In this document: piece after piece, positions 44,138 to 54,025 of the stretch
Position numbering within the stretch: the stretch's first letter is position 1
Layout: each line of letters opens with the position of its first letter
Source of the DNA: Geodermatophilus telluris
Lineage (GTDB): Bacteria > Actinomycetota > Actinomycetes > Mycobacteriales > Geodermatophilaceae
Assembly: GCF_900102745.1 (NCBI RefSeq)
Contig: NZ_FMZF01000003.1
Coordinates: forward strand, 388,671 to 452,670
DNA length: 64,000 nucleotides
Direction: 5' to 3'
Notes under the pieces: generated by a model
What the model was told of the DNA's origin: nothing
The model's database searches: none
The model's input: only the letters and a program-made list of their open reading frames with translations
Position numbers and translations under genes: made by a program

Positions 44138-47100
44138 CCGGCTCGTTCGTCTCCGTGCGTGTGGGCGGAGGTCTCCTTCCCTCGGACGTGTTGTCGGCGG
44201 TGCTGGGCGGCAGCCTCGATGGGCTGCGCTCCACCGACTACCACCTGGCCGGGGAGAACCCGCGGGAAGCTTCCGCCCGGGTGTGGACGCACCTGCTGGG
44301 CGTGTACCGCCGGTTTCGCGACGACCTGGCTCGGCTGCCCGAAGGGGATCCCGCAGTCGGATTGACCCGGGAGCGGTGGCTGACAGCGGTGCTCAGCGAG
44401 CTCGGCTATGGGCGGGTGCCGGTGACCGGCGCCGGCGGGCTGACCGCCGGGGACAAGCAGTACCCGGTCAGCCACCTGTGGGGTTCGACCCCGATCCATC
44501 TCCTGGGTTGGGGTGTGCCGCTGGACAAGAGGACGCCGGGTGTGCCGGGTGCGGCACAGCGGGCTCCGCACGCGATGGTCCAGGAGCTGCTCAACCGCAC
44601 CGACGACTACCTGTGGGCGATCGTGTCCAATGGGCGGGCGCTCCGTCTGCTGCGGGACTCGACAACGCTTACCGGGCAGGCGTATGTCGAGTTCGACCTG
44701 GAGGCGATGTTCGACGGCGAGCTGTTCGCCGAGTTCGCCCTGCTCTACCTGCTGGCCCATCAGTCCCGCGTTGAGGTGCCAGCCGACGGGGTGCTGTCGG
44801 ACTGCTGGCTGGAGCGCTGGCGGACGACGGCGATCAGCCAGGGCGTGCGCGCCCTGAATCTGCTCCGCGACGGGGTGCAGGATGCCCTGGAGACGCTGGG
44901 CACCGGCTTTCTGCAGCATCCGGCCAACGCCCGACTGCGGGAGGACCTCGCCGGCGGAGCGATTCGGCTGGAGGATCTGCACGCCGCTCTGCTGCGCACC
45001 GTGTACCGGCTGCTGTTCTGGGCCGTCGCCGAAGATCGCGACGCGCTCCACGCACCGGACACGCCCCGCGACGTTCGCGACCGCTATGCCCAGCACTTCT
45101 CCTCGGGTCGGCTGCGCCGGCTCGCCGTCCGTCGGCAGGGCAGCGCCCACGACGACTTGTGGCAGTCCGTCGACCTGGTGCTCACCGCCCTGGGACGGCA
45201 GGACGGCGAACCCCGCCTCGGCCTGCCCGGCCTCGGCGGGCTGTTCACCACCACCCACGCCGATGTCCTGGCCGGCGCCCGACTGGGCAACCAGCCGCTA
45301 CTGAAGGTGATCCGCTCGCTGTCCGTCGTGCAGCCCAAGGGCCAGCCCCGCCAGCTGGTCGACTTCCGCCACCTCGGCGCGGAGGAACTCGGGTCGATCT
45401 ACGAGTCCCTGCTCGAGCTGGTTCCCCGCCATGACCCCACCCGGCAGGTCTTCACCCTCGAGACCCTCGCCGGCAACGACCGCAAGACCACCGGCAGCTA
45501 CTACACCCCCAGCGACCTGGTCGACCTCGTCCTGGACACCGCCCTTGACCCGGTCCTCGACGACGCCGAGAAGCAGCCGAACCGCGAGCAGGCCCTGCTC
45601 GCCGTCACCGTCTGCGACCCCGCGATCGGCAGCGGCCACTTCATGGTCGCCGCCGCTCGGCGCATCGCCAACCGGCTGGCCATGGTCCGCACCGAAGAGG
45701 TCGACCCCAGCCCAGCAGACCTCCAGCAGGCCATGCACGACGTCGTGGCCCGCTGCATCTACGGCGTCGACCTCAACCCCATGGCCGCCGACCTCGCCAA
45801 GGTCAGCCTGTGGCTGGAAGCCATGACCCCCGGTCAGCCGCTGTCCTTCCTCGACCACCACATCAAGGTCGGCAACGCCCTCCTCGGCACCACACCGAAA
45901 CTCCTCCACGCCGGCATCCCCGACGCCGCCTACACCGCCCTCGCCGGGGACGACAAGAAGACCGTCACCGCCTGGAAGAAGCGCAACAGCATGCTGCGCA
46001 ACAACCAGCTCGACATGCTGCTGGACGCCGGGATTCCCGTCGGTAACGAGGGTCTCCGGATCGTCGCTGAGCAGGTGGCAGAGCGAGCGACGACCGGGCA
46101 GACCTTGGCGGACGTCGCCTGGGCTGCCCAGCGCTACGCGGCCGGACAGTCATCCGAAGCCGCCATTCGAGCCCGCCGCACCGCCGATGCCTGGTGCGCC
46201 GCCTTCCTCGGCCACAAGACCGCCGACGATCAGCCGATCACGCACGCCACCCTGGAAGAACTCAGTCGCGGCACTGCGCCGCAGCACGTCATCGACACCG
46301 TCGATTCGATTGCCGCCCAGCACCGACTCTTCCACTGGCACCTCGAATTTCCCGACATCTTCAGCGTGCCCGGCGACGAGCCCGCCAACACAGTTATGGG
46401 CTGGACGGGTGGGTTCAGCGCCATGCTCGGAAACCCACCCTGGGAACGCATCAAGGTTCAAGAACAAGAATTTTTTGCATCCCGCGATGCCGACATTGCC
46501 GCGATCAAGAATGCCGCGGCCCGCAAGAGGGCTATTGTAGCTCTGACCACCTCACATCCCGAACTCCTCGACGAATTCAACGCGGCCAAGCGCCAGGCGG
46601 AAGCTACCAGCCACTTCCTTCATACTTCCGGCCGCTATCCCCTCTGCGGCGTCGGGGACGTCAACACCTACAGCGTCTTCGCCGAACACTTCCGCGCCAG
46701 CATTGCACCCAGAGGGCGGAGTGGAGTAATCACGCCTACAGGCCTAGCCACCGATGCAACTACAGCCGCCTTCTTCGCAGACACCCTCGCAGCCTCGCGC
46801 CTTGTCGCCTTTTACGACTTCGAGAACAGCGCTCCGTTGTTTGACGGCGTACACCGCAGTTTCCGTTTTGCGGTTTCCTCAATGACCGGAGGCGAACCGG
46901 CGCACGAAGTGAAACTCGCCTTTTTTCAAAAGTCTGTTCCTGGCGTATCGTCCTCGACCTTCCCGCTAGAGGCAGACGAGATCCTCCTCCTAAATCCCAA
47001 CACGGGCACTTTGCCGGTCTTTAGGACCCGGATTGACGCTGAGATCACACTCGCGTGCTATCGCCGGCACCCAGCGCTCCTCCGAGATGGAGTTCCCGAT

Positions 47101-48102
47101 GGGAACCCCTGGAGTCTTCGCTTCGGAACGCTGTTTCACATGACCAACGACTCAGACGTCTTCGTTTCCGCCCAGGAGCTTGAGTCTCGGGGAGCCATAT
47201 CGGATGGATGGGCCTGGGTCGACGGGTACCGTCGCTGGCTACCCCTCTATGAAGCCAAGATGCTCTTCCATTGGAACCACCGATTTTCCACCTACGCCGG
47301 AGTGTCAAACGACAGCGTCAGTGTGGTGCTGCCGCGCCTCGACGAGGATGAACTCGACAATCCAGCGATTGAACCCCACGCCCGGTATTGGGTGGACGAG
47401 AAGCTCGTAGTGAATGCTATCCCTGACAGGTGGGACCGTGATTGGCTCCTAGGATGGCGCGACATTACGAACGGAGGCAATGAGCGCACGTTCGTGCCGA
47501 GCATCCTTCCCAAGACTGCGGTCGGGAACTCCTTTCTCCTGGCCATGCCGGAGGCCCCGGAAGCCGCACCCATGCTGCAAGCCGTGTTCTCGAGCCTAAT
47601 CTTCGACTTCATTGGCCGTCAGAAGCTAAGTGGCAGCCACATGAACTACTTCACAGCCAAGCAGCTTGCATGTCCGGCTCCGCACACTTTCGAGGCGACT
47701 CGGGAATGGCTTGGTGCCACCCTGCGGGAGTTCCTTACGCCACGAGTTCTGGAGCTCACGTACAATTCACTGAGAATTGGGCCCTATGCCCGGGACATTG
47801 TAGGCACCGATCCAGGTGCGCCATTCCGTTGGAACCCGAACCGTCGTGAGCAGCTTCGTGCCGAGATCGACGCCGCAATCTTGCGCGTTTATGGACTCGA
47901 CCGGGCCGCCGCAGAGCACGTTCTAGACTCGTTTACGGTGCTGCGGAAGTACGAGGAGCGCGATCACGGCGAGTTCCGCACCAAGCGCCTGGTACTTGAG
48001 GCCTACGACGCGATGACCGAGGCCGCCCGCACCGGCGTGCCGTTCGTCAGCCCCCTCGACCCGCCCCCCGGGCAAGGCCCACGCCACAAGGAGCGCATGT
48101 GA
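44134..48102 (+). CDS. Eco57I-type N6-adenine DNA methyltransferase
   Basis: The start overlaps the previous stop (ATGA). The 1322-residue protein has GSYYTPSDLVDLVL (about 452), the AdoMet motif CDPAIGSGHFMVAAARR (about 494-510), IYGVDLNPMAADLAK (about 545-560) and the catalytic NPPWERI (about 767). The latter is the adenine-methylase form, in an Eco57I-like arrangement with a long C-terminal target-recognition part. No N-terminal nuclease core is obvious, so it is probably modification only. From about 46430, just after NPPW, to about 47900 the codons become much less GC-rich than on either side, as if the recognition region had been exchanged. It is comparable to DrmMI or PglX, which mark self DNA in DISARM and BREX. 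Confidence 0.85.
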   Translation: MTGSFVSVRVGGGLLPSDVLSAVLGGSLDGLRSTDYHLAGENPREASARVWTHLLGVYRRFRDDLARLPEGDPAVGLTRERWLTAVLSELGYGRVPVTGAGGLTAGDKQYPVSHLWGSTPIHLLGWGVPLDKRTPGVPGAAQRAPHAMVQELLNRTDDYLWAIVSNGRALRLLRDSTTLTGQAYVEFDLEAMFDGELFAEFALLYLLAHQSRVEVPADGVLSDCWLERWRTTAISQGVRALNLLRDGVQDALETLGTGFLQHPANARLREDLAGGAIRLEDLHAALLRTVYRLLFWAVAEDRDALHAPDTPRDVRDRYAQHFSSGRLRRLAVRRQGSAHDDLWQSVDLVLTALGRQDGEPRLGLPGLGGLFTTTHADVLAGARLGNQPLLKVIRSLSVVQPKGQPRQLVDFRHLGAEELGSIYESLLELVPRHDPTRQVFTLETLAGNDRKTTGSYYTPSDLVDLVLDTALDPVLDDAEKQPNREQALLAVTVCDPAIGSGHFMVAAARRIANRLAMVRTEEVDPSPADLQQAMHDVVARCIYGVDLNPMAADLAKVSLWLEAMTPGQPLSFLDHHIKVGNALLGTTPKLLHAGIPDAAYTALAGDDKKTVTAWKKRNSMLRNNQLDMLLDAGIPVGNEGLRIVAEQVAERATTGQTLADVAWAAQRYAAGQSSEAAIRARRTADAWCAAFLGHKTADDQPITHATLEELSRGTAPQHVIDTVDSIAAQHRLFHWHLEFPDIFSVPGDEPANTVMGWTGGFSAMLGNPPWERIKVQEQEFFASRDADIAAIKNAAARKRAIVALTTSHPELLDEFNAAKRQAEATSHFLHTSGRYPLCGVGDVNTYSVFAEHFRASIAPRGRSGVITPTGLATDATTAAFFADTLAASRLVAFYDFENSAPLFDGVHRSFRFAVSSMTGGEPAHEVKLAFFQKSVPGVSSSTFPLEADEILLLNPNTGTLPVFRTRIDAEITLACYRRHPALLRDGVPDGNPWSLRFGTLFHMTNDSDVFVSAQELESRGAISDGWAWVDGYRRWLPLYEAKMLFHWNHRFSTYAGVSNDSVSVVLPRLDEDELDNPAIEPHARYWVDEKLVVNAIPDRWDRDWLLGWRDITNGGNERTFVPSILPKTAVGNSFLLAMPEAPEAAPMLQAVFSSLIFDFIGRQKLSGSHMNYFTAKQLACPAPHTFEATREWLGATLREFLTPRVLELTYNSLRIGPYARDIVGTDPGAPFRWNPNRREQLRAEIDAAILRVYGLDRAAAEHVLDSFTVLRKYEERDHGEFRTKRLVLEAYDAMTEAARTGVPFVSPLDPPPGQGPRHKERM

Positions 48103-50777
48103 CAGCGGAAGCTCTCGAGCCGCCGGTGCTTTTCGAGTCTGGACAACCGGTTCAGGACTCCGGATGGGTGCTGCGCTGCCGCACGCGGCTGCGCGCCGCG
48201 CTGGAGGTCTTGGCTGAGCAGGGCGAGCCGCTGAAGTACACCGAGCTTCAGGACCTAACTGCGCAACGGGTCCCGCTCAACGCCTACGACGCGTCCGTGA
48301 CCAAGAGCGGTTCGGTACGTGCGTGGACCAACTTCGGCTGGAACCTGACCACGACCTACGAACACGCTGGCTGGTTGCACGCCACGTCGGATGGCGGCTT
48401 CCGCCTGACCCGTGAAGGCCGCGCGGCGCTTACGAGGTACCAGGACCCCCTGGAGCTGTATGACCTAGCCGGCAAGGCATACGACGACTGGGATGCGGCG
48501 CGCAGCGAGGCCCTGCCCGAATTGCTGCTCTCCCCCGCTGCCGACGTCCTCCACGGGGGTTCGGGGACCGCGCATGCGCTGCGAGCCGTGGAGCCGGTGC
48601 TCGAAGCATGGCGGACCGGTGGGTCAGCCTTCCTCGCCGACGTATCCGTCTGGAATCCGGCCACCACGACGGGGCTGTTGGAGTACCTCGAGTCGGCGCC
48701 ACAGCCCACGCCGGCCACCCTCCCCGGATTGGTCGGGCTTGCGCCCCGGACGTTGGCTGCGGAAGCTCTCGTTCTGTTGGTCGGCCCACTCAGCGACATG
48801 ATCGGCAGCACCAAGCGCAGCCGGGTCCGCAATCCGCTCATCCCCGTCCAGGATCCGCCCGGCCTGCCGATCCAGCTGTCCGCAGACCTCGAGCACGGGT
48901 TCGTCCACGGCGGGAAGGCCTTGATCGCCAGTCCCGTGGCGATGCTGACTTCGTGCGTTCGTATCCTGGACCACTGGTGGCAACAGCCCCAGGAGTCCCG
49001 TGACGCGGCGTGGTCCGATCCATGGGCGTTCCGCGATCTCGTCAACGGAGTGCCAGGCGCCGACGATCGGGTTGCCTCGCTGCTGTGCCTGCTCACGCAT
49101 CCTGGGTCGTTCACCACGCTCCTGCGTCGGGCCGACCGCGAAAAGGTCGTCGACGTCTTCGGCACTCACCTCGACACCCCTAGCGGCGACCTCGAGCGCG
49201 ACCTGAAGACCATCACGCTGCAGCTTCAGGCAGAGCAGGGCGGCAAACCCGTCCGATTCGACACCGCGCCGTTGCTCCAACAGTGGACCCAAGACGTGGA
49301 GGGCGGCCGAGCCTGGCTGGTCCGGGGGGAACTCGACCAGCAGAACCGGGTGCCGGCCTGGGTAAGCCAGGGCCGGGTGACGCTGACGGTCGGTCGGCTG
49401 ACTCACCTCCCGGCGGAGCCCACCCAGGACGCGGTGAGCACCCTGGTGGACCAGCGGTACTCCGACTGGCAGGTAGTCAAGCGCGAGGCCAAGAAGCGCG
49501 ACGTCCTGGCCTTCGTGCTCGGAATGCAGCCTGGTGACCTGGTGGCGACCGTCGACGGCGAGCAACTCCGCCTGGGACGCCTGGAGGACGGTCCTGCGTC
49601 CTTGCAGGGGATCGGCGGCTCGATGCTCCTCACGCGACCGGTCGCGTGGAGCGCCGACTCGACCCCGTCCGTCAAGGGCCTCCCCGGATCTGTCCGCACC
49701 CGAATGCGATTCAAGGGCGAAGACGTCCTCGACCTCACCGAGATCAACGCCGCCCTTGAAGCGCTGGCCGAGGTGGATGAAGCACTGACGGGCGAAGTCG
49801 ACCTCGAGGACACGGATCTCCCGATCGATTTGGAAGTGGTGGTACCGGAGAGCCAGCCGACCGTGCCTGCGGTTCTCGAGTGCGACGTCGACGCGCTGGC
49901 GAAGTCTCTGCACCATGCCGATGGCAGTTGGCTGACGGAGCTGCTGATCAGCCTCAACGAGCGCAAGCAGGTCGTGCTGGAAGGCCCCCCAGGTACCGGA
50001 AAGACGTTCTTGGTCCAGCGTCTGCTGGAGGCATGCGGTGTCGTCGAGGGCCAGTCCGCATTGGTGCAGTTCCACCCCACCTACTCCTACGAGGACTTCG
50101 TCGAGGGGTTCCGCCCTGTGCCGACTACCGACGGGTCCGGAGCAGCGCTCAGCGTGCAGCCGGGACCCCTCAAGCGGATCGCCGACGAGGCCAGCAAGGC
50201 GCCGAACAAGCCGTTCGTGCTGGTGATCGACGAGATCAACCGGGCGAACATCGCCAAGGTGTTCGGAGAGCTCTACTTTCTCCTCGAGTACCGCCAGCAG
50301 GAGATCGAGCTGCTGTACAGCGCCGGCGAACGCTTCAGCCTCCCGGACAACCTGTTCATCATCGGCACGATGAACACGGCCGACCGCTCCATCGCGCTGC
50401 TGGACGCCGCGATGCGGCGGCGGTTCGTCTTCCTGTCGATGGACACGTCCGAGCCCGCACTCGGCGGAGTGCTCCGACGCTGGTGCGAGGCCAAGGAGCA
50501 GCCGACGGCCGTCGCCGATCTCCTGGACCGCCTCAACAAGCGGATGGTGGAGCGGGGACTCGACCCGTCGCTGGCCTTCGGACCGTCGTACTTCATGCGA
50601 CCCAACGCCGGGGATCCCGCCGCGCTCGACCGCCTCTGGCGACGAGAGCTTCTGCCGATGCTGAGGGAGCATCACTACGACGCCCAGGATCAGTTGGGGA
50701 GCTGGTATCCGTTCGCCAAGTGGATGACCGAGCTGGGCCTCGCCGCCGCGCCACAGCCTGAGGGCGCCGAGGGTTGA
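48099..50777 (+). CDS. mcrB: McrB-type AAA+ GTPase/ATPase
   Basis: A GTG start overlaps the methylase stop (GTGA). The 892-residue product has a C-terminal McrB-type AAA+ domain: GPPGTGKTFLVQRLL (about 629), FVLVIDEINRANIAKVFGE (about 706-724), and IIGTMNTADRSIALLDAAMR (about 754), where MNTADRS is the McrB signature replacing the usual NKxD-like motif. The N-terminal 600 residues are long and unlike the EcoK McrB DNA-binding domain. They open with a winged-helix-like part (YTELQDLTAQRVPLNAYD) that may read modified DNA or interact with the methylase. With McrC it forms a ring that translocates DNA for cleavage. The next start overlaps its stop. Confidence 0.88.
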   Translation: MTAEALEPPVLFESGQPVQDSGWVLRCRTRLRAALEVLAEQGEPLKYTELQDLTAQRVPLNAYDASVTKSGSVRAWTNFGWNLTTTYEHAGWLHATSDGGFRLTREGRAALTRYQDPLELYDLAGKAYDDWDAARSEALPELLLSPAADVLHGGSGTAHALRAVEPVLEAWRTGGSAFLADVSVWNPATTTGLLEYLESAPQPTPATLPGLVGLAPRTLAAEALVLLVGPLSDMIGSTKRSRVRNPLIPVQDPPGLPIQLSADLEHGFVHGGKALIASPVAMLTSCVRILDHWWQQPQESRDAAWSDPWAFRDLVNGVPGADDRVASLLCLLTHPGSFTTLLRRADREKVVDVFGTHLDTPSGDLERDLKTITLQLQAEQGGKPVRFDTAPLLQQWTQDVEGGRAWLVRGELDQQNRVPAWVSQGRVTLTVGRLTHLPAEPTQDAVSTLVDQRYSDWQVVKREAKKRDVLAFVLGMQPGDLVATVDGEQLRLGRLEDGPASLQGIGGSMLLTRPVAWSADSTPSVKGLPGSVRTRMRFKGEDVLDLTEINAALEALAEVDEALTGEVDLEDTDLPIDLEVVVPESQPTVPAVLECDVDALAKSLHHADGSWLTELLISLNERKQVVLEGPPGTGKTFLVQRLLEACGVVEGQSALVQFHPTYSYEDFVEGFRPVPTTDGSGAALSVQPGPLKRIADEASKAPNKPFVLVIDEINRANIAKVFGELYFLLEYRQQEIELLYSAGERFSLPDNLFIIGTMNTADRSIALLDAAMRRRFVFLSMDTSEPALGGVLRRWCEAKEQPTAVADLLDRLNKRMVERGLDPSLAFGPSYFMRPNAGDPAALDRLWRRELLPMLREHHYDAQDQLGSWYPFAKWMTELGLAAAPQPEGAEG

Positions 50778-52066
50778 GCCGGGAAGCGCTGCAGCACCTG
50801 TCCGAGGGGCAGGTGCTGACCGGGGTCGACCTCACCCGCGCCGAGGCGGTGGCACTGAGCGGCACGAAGCTGGTCACCGCGACGCCCGAGGGGGACGGTT
50901 GGAAGGTCGCGGCCGGCCAGTGGGTGGGGGCGGTTCGCTGCGGTGACCTCAAGGTGCGGGTGGCACCCAAGGTAGGCGCCGTCAAGGTCCTCCAGCTGCT
51001 GGCGCGAGCGCACGGCGTCCGCAACCTGCACGTGGATGCCGACCAGCTGGGCCTGGCCGACGATGCGGACCTGAGCACGGTGCTGGCGGTCCTGTTCGAG
51101 CGGGAGGCGCAGACGGCGCTGGCGCAGCGTCCGCAGCGCGGCTACCGGACAGAGGACCAGTCGCTGCCCGTCGTCCGGGGACGGATCCGGCTCGTCGATC
51201 AGGCGCTCCGCCGCTTCGGCGTTGTGACGCCGATCGAGGTGACCGTCGACGAGTGGACGCTCGACACGGACGAGAACCGACGCCTCCGCGCCGCGACGCG
51301 GGTGCTGCTCACCTTGCCCGGGATCCCCAAGGCGACGCGTAGCGGGCTCCGCCGAGTCGACCGCATGCTTGCGGAGGTGACCCTCCTTCCTCGGGGGGCG
51401 CGGCTGCCGCCGTGGATTTCCACCCGGCTCAACAGGCACCTCCACCGGCTGCTGTACCTGGCCGACCTGGCGCTCGGCGGCGGGAGCGTTGAGCACCGCG
51501 TAGGTGACGTCGTCGCTCACGGCTTCGCCCTGAACATGGCCTGGGTCTTCGAGGCCCTGGTCGCGCAGGTCCTCGAGGAGGAGTGCCTGCGATCAGGTCC
51601 TGGTCGCCTGCTGTCTCAACAGACCTATGCCCTGGACGAGGGCGAGCGCATCACGATCAAGCCGGACCTGGTGGTTTCTGCCGGCTCGGAGGTCCTGGCG
51701 GTCGCCGACACCAAGTACAAGCTGCTCGACGACGACGGTTCCTTTCCCAACGCCGACTCCTACCAGCTGATCACGTACGCCCTCCGGCTCGGGCTTTCGG
51801 CAGGCCACCTCCTGTATGCGGGTAAGCCCTTGTCCCATCCGGGAGTTCACGCAATTCGTGGGTCGGACATATCCCTGCACATTCACGCCGTCGACCTCAC
51901 CCAGGCGTTGCCCGACATCGAAAGGCAAGTACACGAAATCCATAGGCGCCTCGTCGTGGCCTGCGGTCCGTCGGCGCCGTCAACGGGGGCGTCGGGCACA
52001 CCCGAGGACCTATTGCAGCCAGCCGGGCAGTTACTTTCCCCTTCAGCGTTCGCCGCCCCGAAGTAG
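50774..52066 (+). CDS. mcrC: McrC-type nuclease subunit
   Basis: A TTG start overlaps the McrB stop (TTGA). The 430-residue product shows the McrC plan: an N-terminal beta-rich McrB-contact region with GDLKVRVAPKVG, a long helical middle (LRRVDRMLAEVTLLPRG), and a C-terminal PD-(D/E)XK nuclease with TIKPDLVVSAG (about 292-302), VLAVADTKYKLL (about 308-319) and DSYQLITYALRL. These are the acidic residues and Lys of the active site. McrBC enzymes cut DNA with modified bases; here the operon also encodes its own adenine methylase, which is unusual. The last 40 residues are low-complexity Pro/Ser/Ala. It ends the five-gene operon. Confidence 0.88.
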   Translation: MSREALQHLSEGQVLTGVDLTRAEAVALSGTKLVTATPEGDGWKVAAGQWVGAVRCGDLKVRVAPKVGAVKVLQLLARAHGVRNLHVDADQLGLADDADLSTVLAVLFEREAQTALAQRPQRGYRTEDQSLPVVRGRIRLVDQALRRFGVVTPIEVTVDEWTLDTDENRRLRAATRVLLTLPGIPKATRSGLRRVDRMLAEVTLLPRGARLPPWISTRLNRHLHRLLYLADLALGGGSVEHRVGDVVAHGFALNMAWVFEALVAQVLEEECLRSGPGRLLSQQTYALDEGERITIKPDLVVSAGSEVLAVADTKYKLLDDDGSFPNADSYQLITYALRLGLSAGHLLYAGKPLSHPGVHAIRGSDISLHIHAVDLTQALPDIERQVHEIHRRLVVACGPSAPSTGASGTPEDLLQPAGQLLSPSAFAAPK

Positions 52067-52097
52067 GGGGTGCGCGACACCTCGACTCAAGTTCACG

Positions 52098-52109
52098 GGT
52101 CGCGCGACC
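52098..52109. promoter_or_regulatory. 12-bp perfect palindrome upstream of the membrane-protein gene
   Basis: GGTCGCGCGACC is its own reverse complement. It lies 32 bp after the McrC stop and about 60 bp before the start at 52168, where an operator or part of a terminator would sit. Palindromes of this composition also arise by chance in such GC-rich DNA. Confidence 0.3.
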
Positions 52110-52167
52110 GAATGTGCCTCTAGCGCCGACCTTCCCCAGGCCTGGCCACGCATTAGTGGGGAACTTG

Positions 52168-54006
52168 ATGCTCTGGGTTGTCGGGACAGTTCTGGTGTTG
52201 GCGATTATCGGCGTGTTGACCGTCGTCGGTCCGCGGATCACACGTCGGTCGGAGATCGGCGAGGTGGTCCGGGGACGCTTCGCGGCGATGGCAACGACCG
52301 CCCTTCGACCGGCACCTGAACTCCTGGATGGAGTGTCGACCTTTCGGGCCTCGATGGACCTTGGGGCGGATGACCCGCGGGCAAGTGCTCGAGGCTCAGC
52401 CTCGCACCGACGGGCCACCGCCGGCCGGTCGGCCCTAGGCGACGCGGTTGTGCCAGGTGCGATCGCCGCTGGGGTTGGCGCCGCCGAGTGGCTGACTCCC
52501 AACCAGAGCGTCCTGGACGCCATGCAGGCGCTGACCCACGACCAGGTGTCGAACAGCCTCGACCTGTGGAGCGGCGTTCATGACAACGGCTATCACCTGT
52601 GGAGCGCTAGCTCGCTCATCAAATGGCGTGGGCACGTAGGCGAACAGCAGGTCATGGAACAGCTCTCCCCCTGGCTCGGTGACCGGATCCAACTGGAGCC
52701 GCTGAGCAACAATCCCGGTTCTGACCTGTCCATCGACGGACGCGACTTCAACGTCAAGGTGACGGAGGATTTCCAGAACGTCGGTCCATCTCACTTCGCC
52801 GAGAACCCCGACATCCCCATCATCCTCAACTCCGATGCGGCCAACATCCCGCAGGACGCCCTGCATGTCGATCTCTCCGAACCCTTCGACGTCGCCATGC
52901 TCGACGGTCACCATGTCATCGTCGCGGAAGGATTCACGCTCTCCGGAGCCGAAGACGCGTTGACCGACGCCTTCGGTCCGGTGGTCGGCGGCATCCACGA
53001 TGCGGGTGACCTCGGCGACGCAGCGAGTGCTGCGGTGCATGACGCCGCCTTCCCCGTCCTTGGGTCGGCCATCAGGGTCGTGCGGAGCGGCATCCGGGAA
53101 GGTGCGCTGCTCAAACACCACGGCGACACAGGTCGCCTGGTCAAGAATGTCGGAACGGACGTCGCGGTGACGGGCGGCGGTGTTGCCGTCGGCGCCACAA
53201 TCGGTCACATCGTCGGAGGCGGTATCGACGTTCTCAGCGGTGGGATGACCCTGGGAGCCGGCACGTGGCTCGGCGGCATTGCCGGGTCGGCACTCGGCGG
53301 CTTCCTCGGCTCTCAGGCGAGCCGCAGTCTCCGAATGGTCCCGTTGAAAGACGCCCGGGCTGACGTCGGGATCAAGCTCGAGGCCTACTCGAGCAAGATC
53401 ACGGAAGTCGAGGACCGCACCAACCGCACCTGGCACGAAGACGTCCTGCCTACCGCACAGCGACGGGCCGAAGTCGCAACCGCAAGTCTGCGGGGGACAG
53501 CTCAGGCCTCTATGTCTGCGGCGAGCACGGATCTCCACGCGGCCGCGACGCTGGACCGCGGGAGCCGGAAAGCGCTGCTGGACCGAGCGCGTAAGCGGGT
53601 CGACGCAACGAGCGCGCAGGAGGACTCGGCTCTGGCCCGCCGACGCGCTCGCGCCTGGTCGTTAGCCGCTGATACGGCATGGGAGACCGCAGACGTCTTC
53701 GACGTCGTGCTCGCGTCCCCCGGAGGCGAACGCGTCACTCGGGAATGGCTTGAGGACGCCGCCGCTCGTCAGGAGCTCGTGCTCGCCGCTGCGGCCGAAA
53801 CTGCACGGTTGATCGGGGAGGCTGCCATCCGAACGCGGGCAACACTGGCCTCGTCCCTCGCGGACACGCGGGCCGAGCTGTTCGCGGAAGGCAAGCGACA
53901 GCTGGACAAGCCGCTCCGTGATCTGGAGCAGGCGAACGCCAAGGTGCGCCACGAACTCGTCGCCACAGGCCTCGTGAAGCCGGAGGACGTCGTCGTCGAC
54001 AACTGA
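52168..54006 (+). CDS. Membrane-anchored protein with restriction-nuclease-like core, function unknown
   Basis: The ATG at 52168 directly precedes a single N-terminal membrane segment (LWVVGTVLVLAIIGVLTVVG) with GTGGGGAA just upstream; 52114 and 52156 are alternatives. The product is 612 residues. At about 140-210 is a resolvase/Mrr-like pattern: WRGHVGEQQVMEQL, then NNPGSDLSIDG and FNVKVTE. The core Asp and Lys are present but Asn replaces the usual Glu, so activity is uncertain. A glycine-rich hydrophobic stretch follows at about 330-390, and the C-terminal 200 residues are charged helices, probably coiled coil. The gene follows McrC by about 100 bp on the same strand but is not overlapped. 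It could be a membrane effector of the system or a neighbour by chance. Confidence 0.55.
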   Translation: MLWVVGTVLVLAIIGVLTVVGPRITRRSEIGEVVRGRFAAMATTALRPAPELLDGVSTFRASMDLGADDPRASARGSASHRRATAGRSALGDAVVPGAIAAGVGAAEWLTPNQSVLDAMQALTHDQVSNSLDLWSGVHDNGYHLWSASSLIKWRGHVGEQQVMEQLSPWLGDRIQLEPLSNNPGSDLSIDGRDFNVKVTEDFQNVGPSHFAENPDIPIILNSDAANIPQDALHVDLSEPFDVAMLDGHHVIVAEGFTLSGAEDALTDAFGPVVGGIHDAGDLGDAASAAVHDAAFPVLGSAIRVVRSGIREGALLKHHGDTGRLVKNVGTDVAVTGGGVAVGATIGHIVGGGIDVLSGGMTLGAGTWLGGIAGSALGGFLGSQASRSLRMVPLKDARADVGIKLEAYSSKITEVEDRTNRTWHEDVLPTAQRRAEVATASLRGTAQASMSAASTDLHAAATLDRGSRKALLDRARKRVDATSAQEDSALARRRARAWSLAADTAWETADVFDVVLASPGGERVTREWLEDAAARQELVLAAAAETARLIGEAAIRTRATLASSLADTRAELFAEGKRQLDKPLRDLEQANAKVRHELVATGLVKPEDVVVDN

Positions 54007-54025
54007 TTCCCTCCGGGGTCAGGAG

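Noticed and set aside
44134..48102. Type IIG enzyme with its own nuclease
   Set aside because: No PD-(D/E)XK strand pair was found in the N-terminal 400 residues. The nuclease function is better supplied by McrC and the end of the 36042 protein.
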